Part shown: piece after piece, positions 48,325-56,609 of the stretch
Numbering within the stretch: position 1 is the stretch's first letter
Layout: every line of letters begins with the position of its first letter
Assembly (NCBI RefSeq): GCF_003206045.1
Contig: NZ_PZJM01000016.1
Coordinates: forward strand, 29,522 to 93,521
Length of the DNA stretch: 64,000 nt
Source of the DNA: Salinicola lusitanus
Lineage (GTDB): Bacteria; Pseudomonadota; Gammaproteobacteria; Pseudomonadales; Halomonadaceae
Reading direction: 5' to 3'
The notes under the pieces: model-generated
Seen by the model: the letters and a program-made list of their open reading frames with translations, nothing else
Told to the model about the DNA's origin: nothing
Database searches by the model: none
Program-made: the position numbers and the translations under genes

Positions 48325-49331
48325 TGGCGATGCAGTCCCCCGCCTGTCAGTTGCTGGCGCGCCAGGATGCCGATTATCGCGGCTGGCTGTGGGTCGCGCC
48401 GCCACGCGACGGCTGGCTGGAGTCGGGTGAAGGGCTGGTCTGGAGCGCGGACCTGGATGTTTGCTCGGCGTGGCAGCGGGCGGGGCGACCGGCCTACGAC
48501 GCCTTGACGCCGCCACCCACTGAGGTGCCGGGGGCGGTGCTGTTCTGGCCCAAGAGTCATGCGCTGGGGGCATGGTGGTTGACGGCGCTGAATGCGGCGC
48601 TGCCAGCCGGCACGCCGCTGCAGATCGTGGGGGAGAACCAGGGAGGTATCAAGCGGGTTCCCAAGGTGCTGGCGGGCCTGGACCAGGCGTGTCGGAAGCT
48701 GGATACGGCGCGTCGCTGCACGTTGTTCGCCACCCGCACGGCGGAAAACGCCGGCGACACCGAGTCCGTCTGGCGCACCTTGACGGTGGATGGCCTGACC
48801 CTGGCGACGCACCCGGGCGTCTTCGGCCATGGCAAGGTGGACGACGGCACCCGGCTGCTGATGGAGGCCGTGACCCGGTCGCCACTGCCGGCCTCCGGCA
48901 AGTCAGCGATCAAGGCTCTGGACGTGGGGTGTGGCGACGGCATTCTGACGGCCTGGCTGGCCCGAGAGGGGTGCGAGGTCACGGCGGGAGACATCAACGC
49001 GTTCGCGGTCGAGGCGACCCGCCGCAGCTTGGTAGCCAACCGGCTGAGCGGCCGCGTCGTCCAGAGCGATGTCTACGACCAGATCGACGCCACCTTCGAC
49101 GCCATCGTCAGCAACCCGCCGTTCCACCAGGAGCGCGCCATCGATTACGGGCCCGCCGAGAGGTTGATCAAGGAGGCGCCGGCGCATCTCGTCGGCGGTG
49201 GCAGTCTGACCCTGGTCGCCAACGCCTTCCTGCCGTACCCGGAGTGGCTGCGGGCGGCCTTCGGCGATTTCGAGGTGCTGGCCGACGATCGGCGGTTCCG
49301 GGTTTATCGGGCGATCAAAGCCTGGCGCTAG
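48324..49331 (+). CDS. rsmC: 16S rRNA m2G1207 methyltransferase RsmC
   Basis: Two-domain methyltransferase of 335 residues. The N-terminal half is a degenerate methyltransferase copy; the C-terminal half has LDVGCGDGILTAWLA (SAM, about 193-207) and VSNPPFHQ (NPPF catalytic motif, about 258-265), the hallmarks of RsmC. The ATG at 48324 overlaps the cmoM stop TGA, with AAGGAGA upstream. Its 3' end overlaps the tail of the convergent EAL-HDOD gene by 17 bp. Confidence 0.9.
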   Translation: MAMQSPACQLLARQDADYRGWLWVAPPRDGWLESGEGLVWSADLDVCSAWQRAGRPAYDALTPPPTEVPGAVLFWPKSHALGAWWLTALNAALPAGTPLQIVGENQGGIKRVPKVLAGLDQACRKLDTARRCTLFATRTAENAGDTESVWRTLTVDGLTLATHPGVFGHGKVDDGTRLLMEAVTRSPLPASGKSAIKALDVGCGDGILTAWLAREGCEVTAGDINAFAVEATRRSLVANRLSGRVVQSDVYDQIDATFDAIVSNPPFHQERAIDYGPAERLIKEAPAHLVGGGSLTLVANAFLPYPEWLRAAFGDFEVLADDRRFRVYRAIKAWR

Positions 49332-50559
49332 TCTGCAGTTCCCTCATGGATTGCATGGCGCGCTGATTCGCCTCGCCGATGTTCGAGGGCTTGATGCCCA
49401 GCGATGTCAGGCGTGCCCAGGGAATCTCGTTCCACTCGCCGCTCTCCAGCCGAGTCGCGGTCTCCAGCAGCGTGCCCACCGGCCCATCGTGATGCAGCAG
49501 GGCCGCCGTGATCGAGGCGTGCAGCGGGAGCGATTCGACCAGCTCCTCGAGGGGGCGATTGAAAAAGGCTTCCAGATAGGAGAACAGCCCCGCGATGAAG
49601 GCCTTTTCGGCCAGGTCCGGGTTACCGACCGCCAGTTCACGGCAGAGACAGGCGCGTGACAGTGCCAGCTGCTGCAGCGACTCCGGTTTGTCCTCCATCT
49701 CCGACAGCGCCAGCAACGTCGCCAGGCTGCGGATACGGTGGGTGCCGATCAGGGCTACGGCCTGACGCAGCGAGGTGATGTCGACCTGGCGCTGATACTG
49801 CGCCGTATTCACCAGCCGCAGCAGTCGTACGCCCAGGGTCGGGTCGCGCTCGATCGCCGTCGAGATTTCGCCCACGCTGACTTTCGGCTTGTTGAGCGTC
49901 GCGATGAGCTTGAGGGTGGCGAGGCGGTCGGTGGTGACCGCCGCGCCGTGAACGAGCTGGGGGCGAGCGAGGAAGTAGCCCTGGAACAGGTCGCAGCCGG
50001 CCCGCTGGCAGCGTCTGAGATCCTCCTCCGTCTCCAGTTTTTCCGCCAGGATCTTGAGCGTTGGATAGTGCCGGCGTAACTGCTGGACGATGTGATCGAA
50101 CCCTGCCTCGCTGTAGTGCGGGTATTCGAGTTTGACGATATCCACGAGTGGCAGGCAGGGATGGGTGGCATCGGTCTCGGCATAGTCGTCCAGCGCGAGC
50201 GTGAACCCCCGCTGCCGCAGCGCTTCCAACTGGGCGCGGATAGCGTCATCGAACGGGATGTCTTCCAGCAGCTCCACGACCAGTCGGGAAGCGTCGAACG
50301 GCAGGTCGTCGCTGAGCGTTTCGGAGGTGAAGTTCACGTACAGCGGTTTGCCCTGGCTGACCGTGTTCAGATCGCCCTGGGTGAAGGCATTCAGCAAGAC
50401 GGTGCTGGTCGCCCGGTTGCCATCGAATGGCATCGGCATCGGGCCGCCATCGGTGGGGCGGAACAGCAGCTCGAATGCGACGATATCCAGAGAGGCGTCG
50501 AAAATCGGCTGCCGCGCGAACAGGACCGCCGGTGCTGGGTGGTCGGAGGCCTCCTGCAT
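49315..50559 (-). CDS. EAL-HDOD signalling protein (YuxH type)
   Basis: About 414 residues: an N-terminal EAL-like domain (FARQPIFDASLDIVAFELLFR, LALDDYAE, ILAEKLETEEDL, FQGYFLARP) in which several catalytic positions differ from active phosphodiesterases (FELL for EAL, LALDDYAE for DDFG), and a C-terminal HDOD domain (KPKVSVGEISTAIERDPTLGVRLLRLVNTA). Such proteins usually do not cleave c-di-GMP but act in motility and signalling. The ATG at 50559 is placed after GAGGA; an earlier in-frame ATG (50586) lacks one. Confidence 0.88.
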   Translation of the reverse strand: MQEASDHPAPAVLFARQPIFDASLDIVAFELLFRPTDGGPMPMPFDGNRATSTVLLNAFTQGDLNTVSQGKPLYVNFTSETLSDDLPFDASRLVVELLEDIPFDDAIRAQLEALRQRGFTLALDDYAETDATHPCLPLVDIVKLEYPHYSEAGFDHIVQQLRRHYPTLKILAEKLETEEDLRRCQRAGCDLFQGYFLARPQLVHGAAVTTDRLATLKLIATLNKPKVSVGEISTAIERDPTLGVRLLRLVNTAQYQRQVDITSLRQAVALIGTHRIRSLATLLALSEMEDKPESLQQLALSRACLCRELAVGNPDLAEKAFIAGLFSYLEAFFNRPLEELVESLPLHASITAALLHHDGPVGTLLETATRLESGEWNEIPWARLTSLGIKPSNIGEANQRAMQSMRELQTSARL

Positions 50560-50681
50560 GGGCTGTCCTCGGTGGGTATCGTTCATCTCGATTCGTCGAC
50601 GCCGCTGCTTACGAGTTTGTCTATCGACCGTTACGCCGCTTTCTGAATCTCCGCCGATTCATTCAAAGGTCTTGCAGGCCT

Positions 50682-51209
50682 TCACTGACGATCGCCGTCC
50701 GTATAGCGAATATCGGTGACGATATAGTGGGTCTCGCCGCCGGGTGCAGCGACCACGACGTCGTCGTCCAGCGCTTTTCCCATTAGCGCCCGGGCCAGGG
50801 GGGCATCGACGCTGATCCAGTGCTTGCCGGTGTCGGTTTCGTCATGGCCGACCAGGCGCACACAAAGCGCCTCCCCGTTATCGTCTTCCAGCGTGACATA
50901 GGCGCCGAAATAGACCTTTCCCGTATCCGCCGGCAAGCGGTCGACGACCTGCAGCTCGTCCAGGCGCTTGCGGAGATAGCGGATTCGCGCGATGACCCGG
51001 TTGAGCTCCTTCTTGTTGTAGGTGTAGTCCGCATTTTCGCTGCGGTCACCCAGCGCGGCGGCTTCACCGACCTTGGTCGATAATTGCGGTCGCTTGACGC
51101 GGGAGAGATGATCGTGAATGCCCTGGAGCCGGTCGAAACCCTGTGGCGTGATCAGATTGCTTTTCTTCTCCTGGCGCGGATCCTTCTTGGGATCACGCCA
51201 GCGAGTCAT
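50682..51209 (-). CDS. greB: Transcript cleavage factor GreB
   Basis: Binds the RNA polymerase secondary channel and rescues backtracked complexes. 175 residues: N-terminal coiled coil (TPQGFDRLQGIHDHLSRVKRP, then GEAAALGDRSENADYTYNKKEL with the acidic tip Asp/Glu) and a C-terminal FKBP-like domain (VYFGAYVTLEDDNGE, RLVGHDETD). KKSNLITP near the N-terminus is typical of GreB and not GreA. The ATG at 51209 has AAGGA; the frame is open far upstream but without family similarity. Confidence 0.93.
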   Translation of the reverse strand: MTRWRDPKKDPRQEKKSNLITPQGFDRLQGIHDHLSRVKRPQLSTKVGEAAALGDRSENADYTYNKKELNRVIARIRYLRKRLDELQVVDRLPADTGKVYFGAYVTLEDDNGEALCVRLVGHDETDTGKHWISVDAPLARALMGKALDDDVVVAAPGGETHYIVTDIRYTDGDRQ

Positions 51210-51297
51210 GTTCCGTCCTTGCATCGAGGTGGCGTCTCCAACGGCCTGAGGATGGCGGTAGCCTAACGCGAATGCCACGGCGCCGGCCATTGACGCC

Positions 51298-51945
51298 CTA
51301 CTCGAGCGACTCCAGCAACGCCCCCAGCCCGCCCGGTGCCCGGCCTTTCCGGCGGGAACTCGTCTTGACCCGCATCTCCTGCAACCAGTCGACAGTGAAT
51401 CCCCGTTGTCGGAGCGCCTCCACCAGCGCGACATCCTCGTCGGCGGTCAATGGCGAAAAGCCCCCCACCGCGAGATAGGCAGCGACACTCACACCGAGAT
51501 TGGCGCCGTGGATATGTCTTCCGGCCGTCACGGATCGACGGTGGGAGAGGTAGCGCCGGCGAAGTTCCGTCGAGAGCGTCGCCCAATCGAGCAGATGGAC
51601 GCTGCCGCACACCACATCGGCGGCACTGGCGATCTGGCGCGCCAGCCAGTCGGCCTCGACGACCGTGTCGGCGTCGGTGAAGGCCAGCCATCGTGCGCCC
51701 TGGTCGATCGCCCAGCTCGCCCCGTGATGCCTGGCTCGGCCGACGTTGGTAAAGGCGACCTCGAGCCGCGCGACGCCAGCCTGGCGGGCGATCGCCGCAG
51801 AGCCATCCCGGCAGGCGTCCAGCACGATCACGATTCGGACGGGTTCGGACTGCAAGGCCGGGTGCGCGGCAGCGACCTGCAGCGAAGCGATACAGGCGCC
51901 GAGCGTTTCCTCCTCGTCATGGGCGGGTACCACGATACCGATCAA
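51298..51945 (-). CDS. Family 2 glycosyltransferase
   Basis: GT-A-fold enzyme of 215 residues: IGIVVPAHDEEETLGACIASL at the N-terminus (nucleotide-sugar binding), VLDACRDGS (first Asp region), LAFTDADTVV (DxD metal site, about residue 92) and GGFSPLTADEDVALVEALR (acceptor/ED motif). It starts at a TTG (51945) with GGAG 9 bases upstream; no ATG fits. Last gene of a tight minus-strand operon with the methyltransferase, PIG-L and acyl-CoA dehydrogenase-like genes. No membrane segment is evident. Sugar and acceptor unknown. Confidence 0.83.
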   Translation of the reverse strand: MIGIVVPAHDEEETLGACIASLQVAAAHPALQSEPVRIVIVLDACRDGSAAIARQAGVARLEVAFTNVGRARHHGASWAIDQGARWLAFTDADTVVEADWLARQIASAADVVCGSVHLLDWATLSTELRRRYLSHRRSVTAGRHIHGANLGVSVAAYLAVGGFSPLTADEDVALVEALRQRGFTVDWLQEMRVKTSSRRKGRAPGGLGALLESLE

Positions 51946-51991
51946 GGTGCGGGACTCCGCGGCACCGGGTGTCTCCTGGTTGTCGCCAGCG

Positions 51992-52597
51992 TCATCGTGA
52001 TTCTCCCGTCGGCACGGCCTCGGATGCCTCTCCGGACCACAGTTCGATTCGAAAGTCCGGCTCGACCAGACTCGATACCGCGGTCAGCCCCAGTTGCTCG
52101 TGCAGACACTCATGCACGGCATCGCCGGAGCGATAGCCGTCGGCCAGGGGGTGGCGCCAGTGGCAGGCGATGAAATCACCGGCGGGTGCCAGGGCGCGCT
52201 GTAGCGACTGTAGCGTGGCCCCCAATGCTGTCTCGTCCAGGTAGTAACCTATCTCGCTGAAAACGATCAGGTCGAAGGTGGCCAAGGGCAGGGCAGTGGG
52301 GAGCTCGCGTCGTTCGAAGCGCACATGGTCGAGATGCCCAAGCCGCTTTCTGGCGCGGGCCACGGCGCTGGCGCTGGCATCCCAGCCGGTGAAGCTGTCG
52401 CAGCGCCGGGCCAGCGCCGCGCTCAGCGCGCCTACCGAACAGCCGGGCTCGAAGCCGTGGAGGTAGCGCTCCCGGCGCAGCATGGCGAGGGTCAAGGCGC
52501 GCTTGCGGGCTTCGTACCAGCGTGTGTCGCACCCCCAGGGGTCGGGAGAGCCGGCATGGAGCCGCTCGAAATGGGCCATCAGCGAGGCTTCGCTCAT
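51992..52597 (-). CDS. SAM-dependent methyltransferase (NodS-like)
   Basis: 201 residues of the NodS/thiopurine-type class I methyltransferase group: PWGCDTRWYEARKRALTLAML, GFEPGCSVGALSAALA (SAM loop, about 48-63), FTGWDASASAVARARKR and LIVFSEIGYYLD. NodS N-methylates deacetylated chito-oligosaccharides; the adjacent PIG-L deacetylase and glycosyltransferase make a comparable N-deacetylation/N-methylation on a sugar plausible, as inference. The ATG at 52597 overlaps the PIG-L stop (ATGA), showing coupled translation. Confidence 0.83.
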   Translation of the reverse strand: MSEASLMAHFERLHAGSPDPWGCDTRWYEARKRALTLAMLRRERYLHGFEPGCSVGALSAALARRCDSFTGWDASASAVARARKRLGHLDHVRFERRELPTALPLATFDLIVFSEIGYYLDETALGATLQSLQRALAPAGDFIACHWRHPLADGYRSGDAVHECLHEQLGLTAVSSLVEPDFRIELWSGEASEAVPTGESR

Positions 52598-53400
52598 GTC
52601 AGCACCACCTCGTGGTCCTGCATGAGACGAGCAAGCGTGGGCGACGACAGAACGGCGGGCCGGCCCGTCGACGGGTCGGGCTCGCACTGGCTGGCATGTT
52701 CGGTCATCGCCGCTCGCTTGCGCGCGAGTTGATCGTGATCGACGGTAACGCGCCGGGCCCGGTGCCAGGGGACGCGAATGTCCTCGGGCTTGGCCCAGTG
52801 CCACATCCAGATCGGTAGTTCGACCAGCGCCAGCCGGTGGTCGTCGGCGAGCTGGGCGCAGACGCGCCCCGTAGCCTCATGGTCCGGGTGGCCGTCACCT
52901 CGCCAGGTGGTGACGAGCACGTCGTCGGGCCGCAGGAGCCGGTGCAGGCGATAGGCCAATTCATGGGCCTCCTCGCCGACCCGGGTGTCGGTGAGATGCA
53001 GCCGGATGACGTCCACCCCCTCCAGGCCGAGCCGCGACAACGCCCGCCGGCTCTCCTCGGGTCGCACCTGGCCCAGCCGCTCCGGCGGCCAGGCTGAAGA
53101 ATCGGGGTGGCTGCCGGTCCCCTCCGTGACCGACACGATCAACAACTCGCGACCCAGTGCCGACCACTGCTGCAGCAGCGCGCCGCAGCCGAGAATCTCG
53201 TCGTCGGGATGAGGGGCAACGACCACGGCGTGGGAGCCTGCGGGCACCAGCGTCCCGGCGTCGACCGCGGGAAGTGCCGAGAGACCTTGCCATTGCCGCC
53301 ACTCGGCGAGCGGTGTGCCCGCGCCGACGATTCGGCGGTCATCGTCGGCCGTGGCCGCTTCGGACTCCGTGGCTTCGTGATTCATGACATCAATCTCCAT
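52594..53400 (-). CDS. PIG-L (LmbE-like) N-deacetylase
   Basis: Zinc deacetylase family that removes N-acetyl groups from sugars such as GlcNAc conjugates. 268 residues with VVVAPHPDDEILGCGAL (zinc-binding PHPDDE, about 60-76) and WRGDGHPDHEATGR (third zinc ligand, about 165-178), both intact. It overlaps the 3' end of the acyl-CoA dehydrogenase-like gene by 19 bp and the methyltransferase start by 4 bp. An internal ATG (53385, VMNHEA) could also serve as start. Confidence 0.88.
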   Translation of the reverse strand: MEIDVMNHEATESEAATADDDRRIVGAGTPLAEWRQWQGLSALPAVDAGTLVPAGSHAVVVAPHPDDEILGCGALLQQWSALGRELLIVSVTEGTGSHPDSSAWPPERLGQVRPEESRRALSRLGLEGVDVIRLHLTDTRVGEEAHELAYRLHRLLRPDDVLVTTWRGDGHPDHEATGRVCAQLADDHRLALVELPIWMWHWAKPEDIRVPWHRARRVTVDHDQLARKRAAMTEHASQCEPDPSTGRPAVLSSPTLARLMQDHEVVLT

Positions 53401-54506
53401 CCATGGTGAGGGGATTCGTCACTGGGGAGCGGCGCCTTGTCGTCCTGGCGCCGCTGCAGCAAGTCGCGGCCTATCGACTCGAGATCCCGCTCCGCGTGGG
53501 TCTGGCGCACGAAGACCGGCAGGTCCGCCATCATCCGGGAGAAGGCCGCATCGCGACAGTAAGGGGCGGCGCCCAGTGCACGCCCGGCGTGCTCGATGAT
53601 CGTGGCGACCATGTCGTCGATCGCGGCCCTGACCGATAGCGCGAGAAACTGGGCGTTCTCTGCCGGGTGAGCATCGATCCAGGCGGCAGCCTCGCGCAGT
53701 CTCGCGGCGCCGTTGTGCAGGGCGAGATCCACCATGCCGAGATGGGCCAGGCGATGGGGATCGCCCGGGGTGGCCCCGGCCAGCAGGGTCTCACCGATCC
53801 GTTGCGCACCGCCCCACCAGCACGCCGCAACGCCGATACCGCCCTGCCAGAATCCGGGGCGTCGAAGATAGGCTTCGGGATCGCCGACCAGGGTGGCCTC
53901 GACGTTCTCGAACTCGACCTCGACGCTGGCAGTCGCGGCCATGCCGACCGCCGCCCAGCCACGCTTGGTCACCTGGACACCGGGCTGGGACAGGTCCACG
54001 GCGGCGAGACAGGGCATTTCCTCGAACCAGGCAGTTACCAGCGCATGGGTCACGGCATGCGCCCCTGAACACCACGCCTTGGTCCCGTCGAGAACGACGT
54101 CGTCGCCATCGACCAGCGCTCCCGATCGTTCGGAGGCGGGCCTCAGCGTCAGGCGGGCGAGAGGCGGCTCTGCCGCCCAGACGCCCCAGCGTGCCGTGGC
54201 GGGATAGCGGCTGGGCTGGGATATCTCGGCCAGAATCGCCAGGGCGTCGGTATGGCCCTCGAACAGCTTGGCCAGGCCGAGATCGAGCGCGGCGATATCC
54301 GACAGATGTTGCCATCGGGCAAGCGTTCTTCCCTGCGCGGGGAGATCGATCCGGTCGAGTCGCGATGCCACGAGTTGCCGCAGACGTCGCGCCAGCGATT
54401 CGGGATCGGCAGCAGGGTGGGGCCAATCGGCGGTAAGCCGGCGCAGCGACGCGGCAAACTCGGAAGCCGAGAGGCAGGGGGGGAGCGACTCCATGACATC
54501 TGTCAC
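53382..54506 (-). CDS. Acyl-CoA dehydrogenase-like flavoprotein
   Basis: 374 residues with the acyl-CoA dehydrogenase layout: N-terminal helices, middle beta domain (TARWGVWAAEP, VVLDGTKAWCSGAHAVTHALV, where FAD contacts are expected) and C-terminal helices (GAARLREAAAWIDAHP, IIEHAGRALGAAPYCRDA). The canonical catalytic Glu of the C-terminal domain is not obvious, so the reaction may differ from beta-dehydrogenation. First gene of the four-gene operon. ATG at 54506 has no strong ribosome site; the next in-frame Met is residue 5. Confidence 0.8.
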   Translation of the reverse strand: MTDVMESLPPCLSASEFAASLRRLTADWPHPAADPESLARRLRQLVASRLDRIDLPAQGRTLARWQHLSDIAALDLGLAKLFEGHTDALAILAEISQPSRYPATARWGVWAAEPPLARLTLRPASERSGALVDGDDVVLDGTKAWCSGAHAVTHALVTAWFEEMPCLAAVDLSQPGVQVTKRGWAAVGMAATASVEVEFENVEATLVGDPEAYLRRPGFWQGGIGVAACWWGGAQRIGETLLAGATPGDPHRLAHLGMVDLALHNGAARLREAAAWIDAHPAENAQFLALSVRAAIDDMVATIIEHAGRALGAAPYCRDAAFSRMMADLPVFVRQTHAERDLESIGRDLLQRRQDDKAPLPSDESPHHGWRLMS

Positions 54507-54654
54507 GACGATCTACCTCGCCAGGCGGCACGTCGGTGCCTATCACCCCTGAGCGTAGACGTTATTCAGTTTTCGGCTGCCATTTCGAGGTCCGGGCCCA
54601 GAGCCTGCGACTAAAACCCTATAGTGGTGAATTCAAACGCTCGTTAGATTGCAA

Positions 54655-54694
54655 CGATGGCTCTTTCAGGAGTGGCACCGATGGCTCTTTCAGG
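54655..54694 (+). repeat. 24-bp offset direct repeat at gene start
   Basis: CGATGGCTCTTTCAGG occurs at 54655-54670 and 54679-54694, duplicating a possible start codon (MALSG... twice). The AGGAG in the first copy becomes the ribosome site of the second ATG. Confidence 0.85.
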
Positions 54695-55382
54695 TTTTGC
54701 GGCAGTGCAACGACATTGGCGGCAGCGTTTTCCCTCTTACCGCTTCTGGCGTCGGCCGGTGCTGCGGATCGGCGTGGTGGTGGGACTCCTGTTCGCGGCA
54801 GCGGCCGCCGTGGCGCAGACGCCGGATGCGACCCTGTTCTCCCTCATGCAGCGGTGGGGCAACGTCGAGTACCAGATGCAGGGCGACGCCCGCATGAAGG
54901 CGTTCGCAGACCTGGCCGACGAGGCCGATGCGCTGGCCAGGAATCAGCCGGACAACGCCCATGTGCTGACGGCCCAGGGGGTCGTGCTGGCGTCCTACGC
55001 CAAGGCGAAGGGCGGCCTGGGGGCGCTGGACCTGGCCAAGCGGGCGCGCACGGCGCTGGAAAAGGCGATCGCCATCGATCCCCAGGGCGAGAACGGCTCG
55101 GCCTACGTGACATTGGGTGCGCTCTACCAGCACGCGCCGGGCTGGCCGATCGCGTTCGGCGATTCGGACAAGGCGCGGGAGCTGCTGCGAAAGGCGGTGG
55201 ATATCCGGCCCGACGGCATCGATACCAACTTCTACTATGCCCAATATCTGGAGGATGAAGGCGAGCATGCCCAGGCCCTCGATTACGCCCAGCGGGCGGT
55301 GGCGGGGCAGGCGCGGGCGGATCGCAGCTCCGACGAAGCACTGCGCCAGCAGGCAGAGCGCTGGCTCGCCGAGCATCGGTAA
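54681..55382 (+). CDS. TPR-repeat protein with N-terminal membrane anchor
   Basis: About 233 residues. A hydrophobic stretch at roughly 27-46 (PVLRIGVVVGLLFAAAAAVAQ) is a signal anchor or peptide; the rest forms TPR-like helical pairs (NVEYQMQGDARMKAFADLADEADALA, LEKAIAIDPQGENGSAYVTLGALY, LLRKAVDIRPDGIDTNFYYAQYLEDEGEHAQALDYA). Probably a periplasmic scaffold. The second of two duplicated ATGs (54681) is chosen because AGGAG is spaced 8 bases before it. Convergent with the secretion operon; a link to it is not shown. Confidence 0.78.
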   Translation: MALSGFAAVQRHWRQRFPSYRFWRRPVLRIGVVVGLLFAAAAAVAQTPDATLFSLMQRWGNVEYQMQGDARMKAFADLADEADALARNQPDNAHVLTAQGVVLASYAKAKGGLGALDLAKRARTALEKAIAIDPQGENGSAYVTLGALYQHAPGWPIAFGDSDKARELLRKAVDIRPDGIDTNFYYAQYLEDEGEHAQALDYAQRAVAGQARADRSSDEALRQQAERWLAEHR

Positions 55383-55421
55383 GCCAGTACCGCCAGCGCC
55401 GTTGCACGGCGCTGGCAAGCC

Positions 55422-56609
55422 TCAATAGAGTTTCGCTTTCAGCAGTGGCTTGAGCAGGTAGTCCAGCACGCTGCGCTCGCCGGTCTGGATATCGACCTGG
55501 GCGATCATGCCGGGGATGATCGGCAGCTCCTTGCCATGGTGCGTCAACGAGCCGCCGTCGGTGCGGATGTAGACCTTGTAGTAGGATTCCGTGCCCCGTG
55601 GTGTCTCTTCCTCTATGGTATCCGCGCTGATCTGCTCGACCGTGCCTTCGAGATCGCCGTAGATCGTGTAATCGTAGGCGGTGATCTTGACGCTGGCAGG
55701 CATGCCGGGCGCCAGGAACGCAACGTCCTGCGGCTTGATCTTGGCCTCGAGCAGCAGCTGGTCCTCCAGCGGAATCACTTCCATGATGGTCTCGCCCGGG
55801 GGCACTACGCCGCCCCGGGTGGTGTAGTTGATCGCGTTGACCCGGCCATGCACCGGCGAGTGAAGCTCGGTACGCTGGTACTGATCCTGGCGCTGCACCA
55901 GGACCTGCTCCAGCGACGACAGCTCACCCTTCTTGTCCGTCAGTTCGGTGTAGGCGTCCTGCACGTAGCTGTTCTGGATCTCGGCGCGCTTGCCACGCAG
56001 CGAGGCGATGTCCTGCTGTAGCTGCAGCGCCTCCATCTGGCTGACGGCCTTGCGCTCGACCAGCGGCTGGATCAGGTTCAGTCGTCGGCTGGCCATCTGG
56101 ATCTCGTGGTCCAGCGAGTCGGTGGCCTCGCGCAGCTTTTCCCGGCGGGCGTGGAACAGCTCGCGCTCGGAGCGGGCCAGCGAGCTCTGGGCGTCGACAT
56201 CCGCCGGGAAGTCGATGCTATCCGCCTCGAGCACCTCGGCCTGCAGCCTGGCGATGGCGGCTTTCAGCGCCTGGACCTGGTTTTCCGTCTCCTGGTAGGC
56301 ACTGCGGAAGCGCGTGCCGCTGAGCTTGACCAGCAACTGGCCCTTGTCGACGATATCGCCTTCGCGCACCTTGATCTCATCGATGATCCCGCCTTCCAGA
56401 CTCTGGATCGACTGGATGCGGCTGACTGGAATCACGCGGCCCTGGCCGTGGGTCACCACGGCGATGTGCGCCCAGGCGGACCAGCCGATGAAACTGATCA
56501 GGCAGACGAGGACGGCCCACACCACGGGGCGGGCGAGCGGATGGCGCAGGTTGGCGCGCGGGTCGCCAAGCTGGCGCTGCAGCTCCTGGTCGCTGAGTGT
56601 GGTAGCCAT
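55422..56609 (-). CDS. HlyD-family type I secretion adaptor (LapC-like)
   Basis: Periplasmic adaptor joining the ABC exporter to the outer-membrane channel. 395 residues: short cytosolic tail, one membrane span (VVWAVLVCLISFIGWSAWAH, about 29-48), lipoyl halves (GGIIDEIKVREGDIVDKGQLL), a long alpha-hairpin (about 110-240) and the C-terminal barrel with MIAQVDIQTGERSVLDYLLKP, the family's closing signature. ATG at 56609 follows directly after the ABC gene stop. Part of the adhesin secretion operon. Confidence 0.92.
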   Translation of the reverse strand: MATTLSDQELQRQLGDPRANLRHPLARPVVWAVLVCLISFIGWSAWAHIAVVTHGQGRVIPVSRIQSIQSLEGGIIDEIKVREGDIVDKGQLLVKLSGTRFRSAYQETENQVQALKAAIARLQAEVLEADSIDFPADVDAQSSLARSERELFHARREKLREATDSLDHEIQMASRRLNLIQPLVERKAVSQMEALQLQQDIASLRGKRAEIQNSYVQDAYTELTDKKGELSSLEQVLVQRQDQYQRTELHSPVHGRVNAINYTTRGGVVPPGETIMEVIPLEDQLLLEAKIKPQDVAFLAPGMPASVKITAYDYTIYGDLEGTVEQISADTIEEETPRGTESYYKVYIRTDGGSLTHHGKELPIIPGMIAQVDIQTGERSVLDYLLKPLLKAKLY

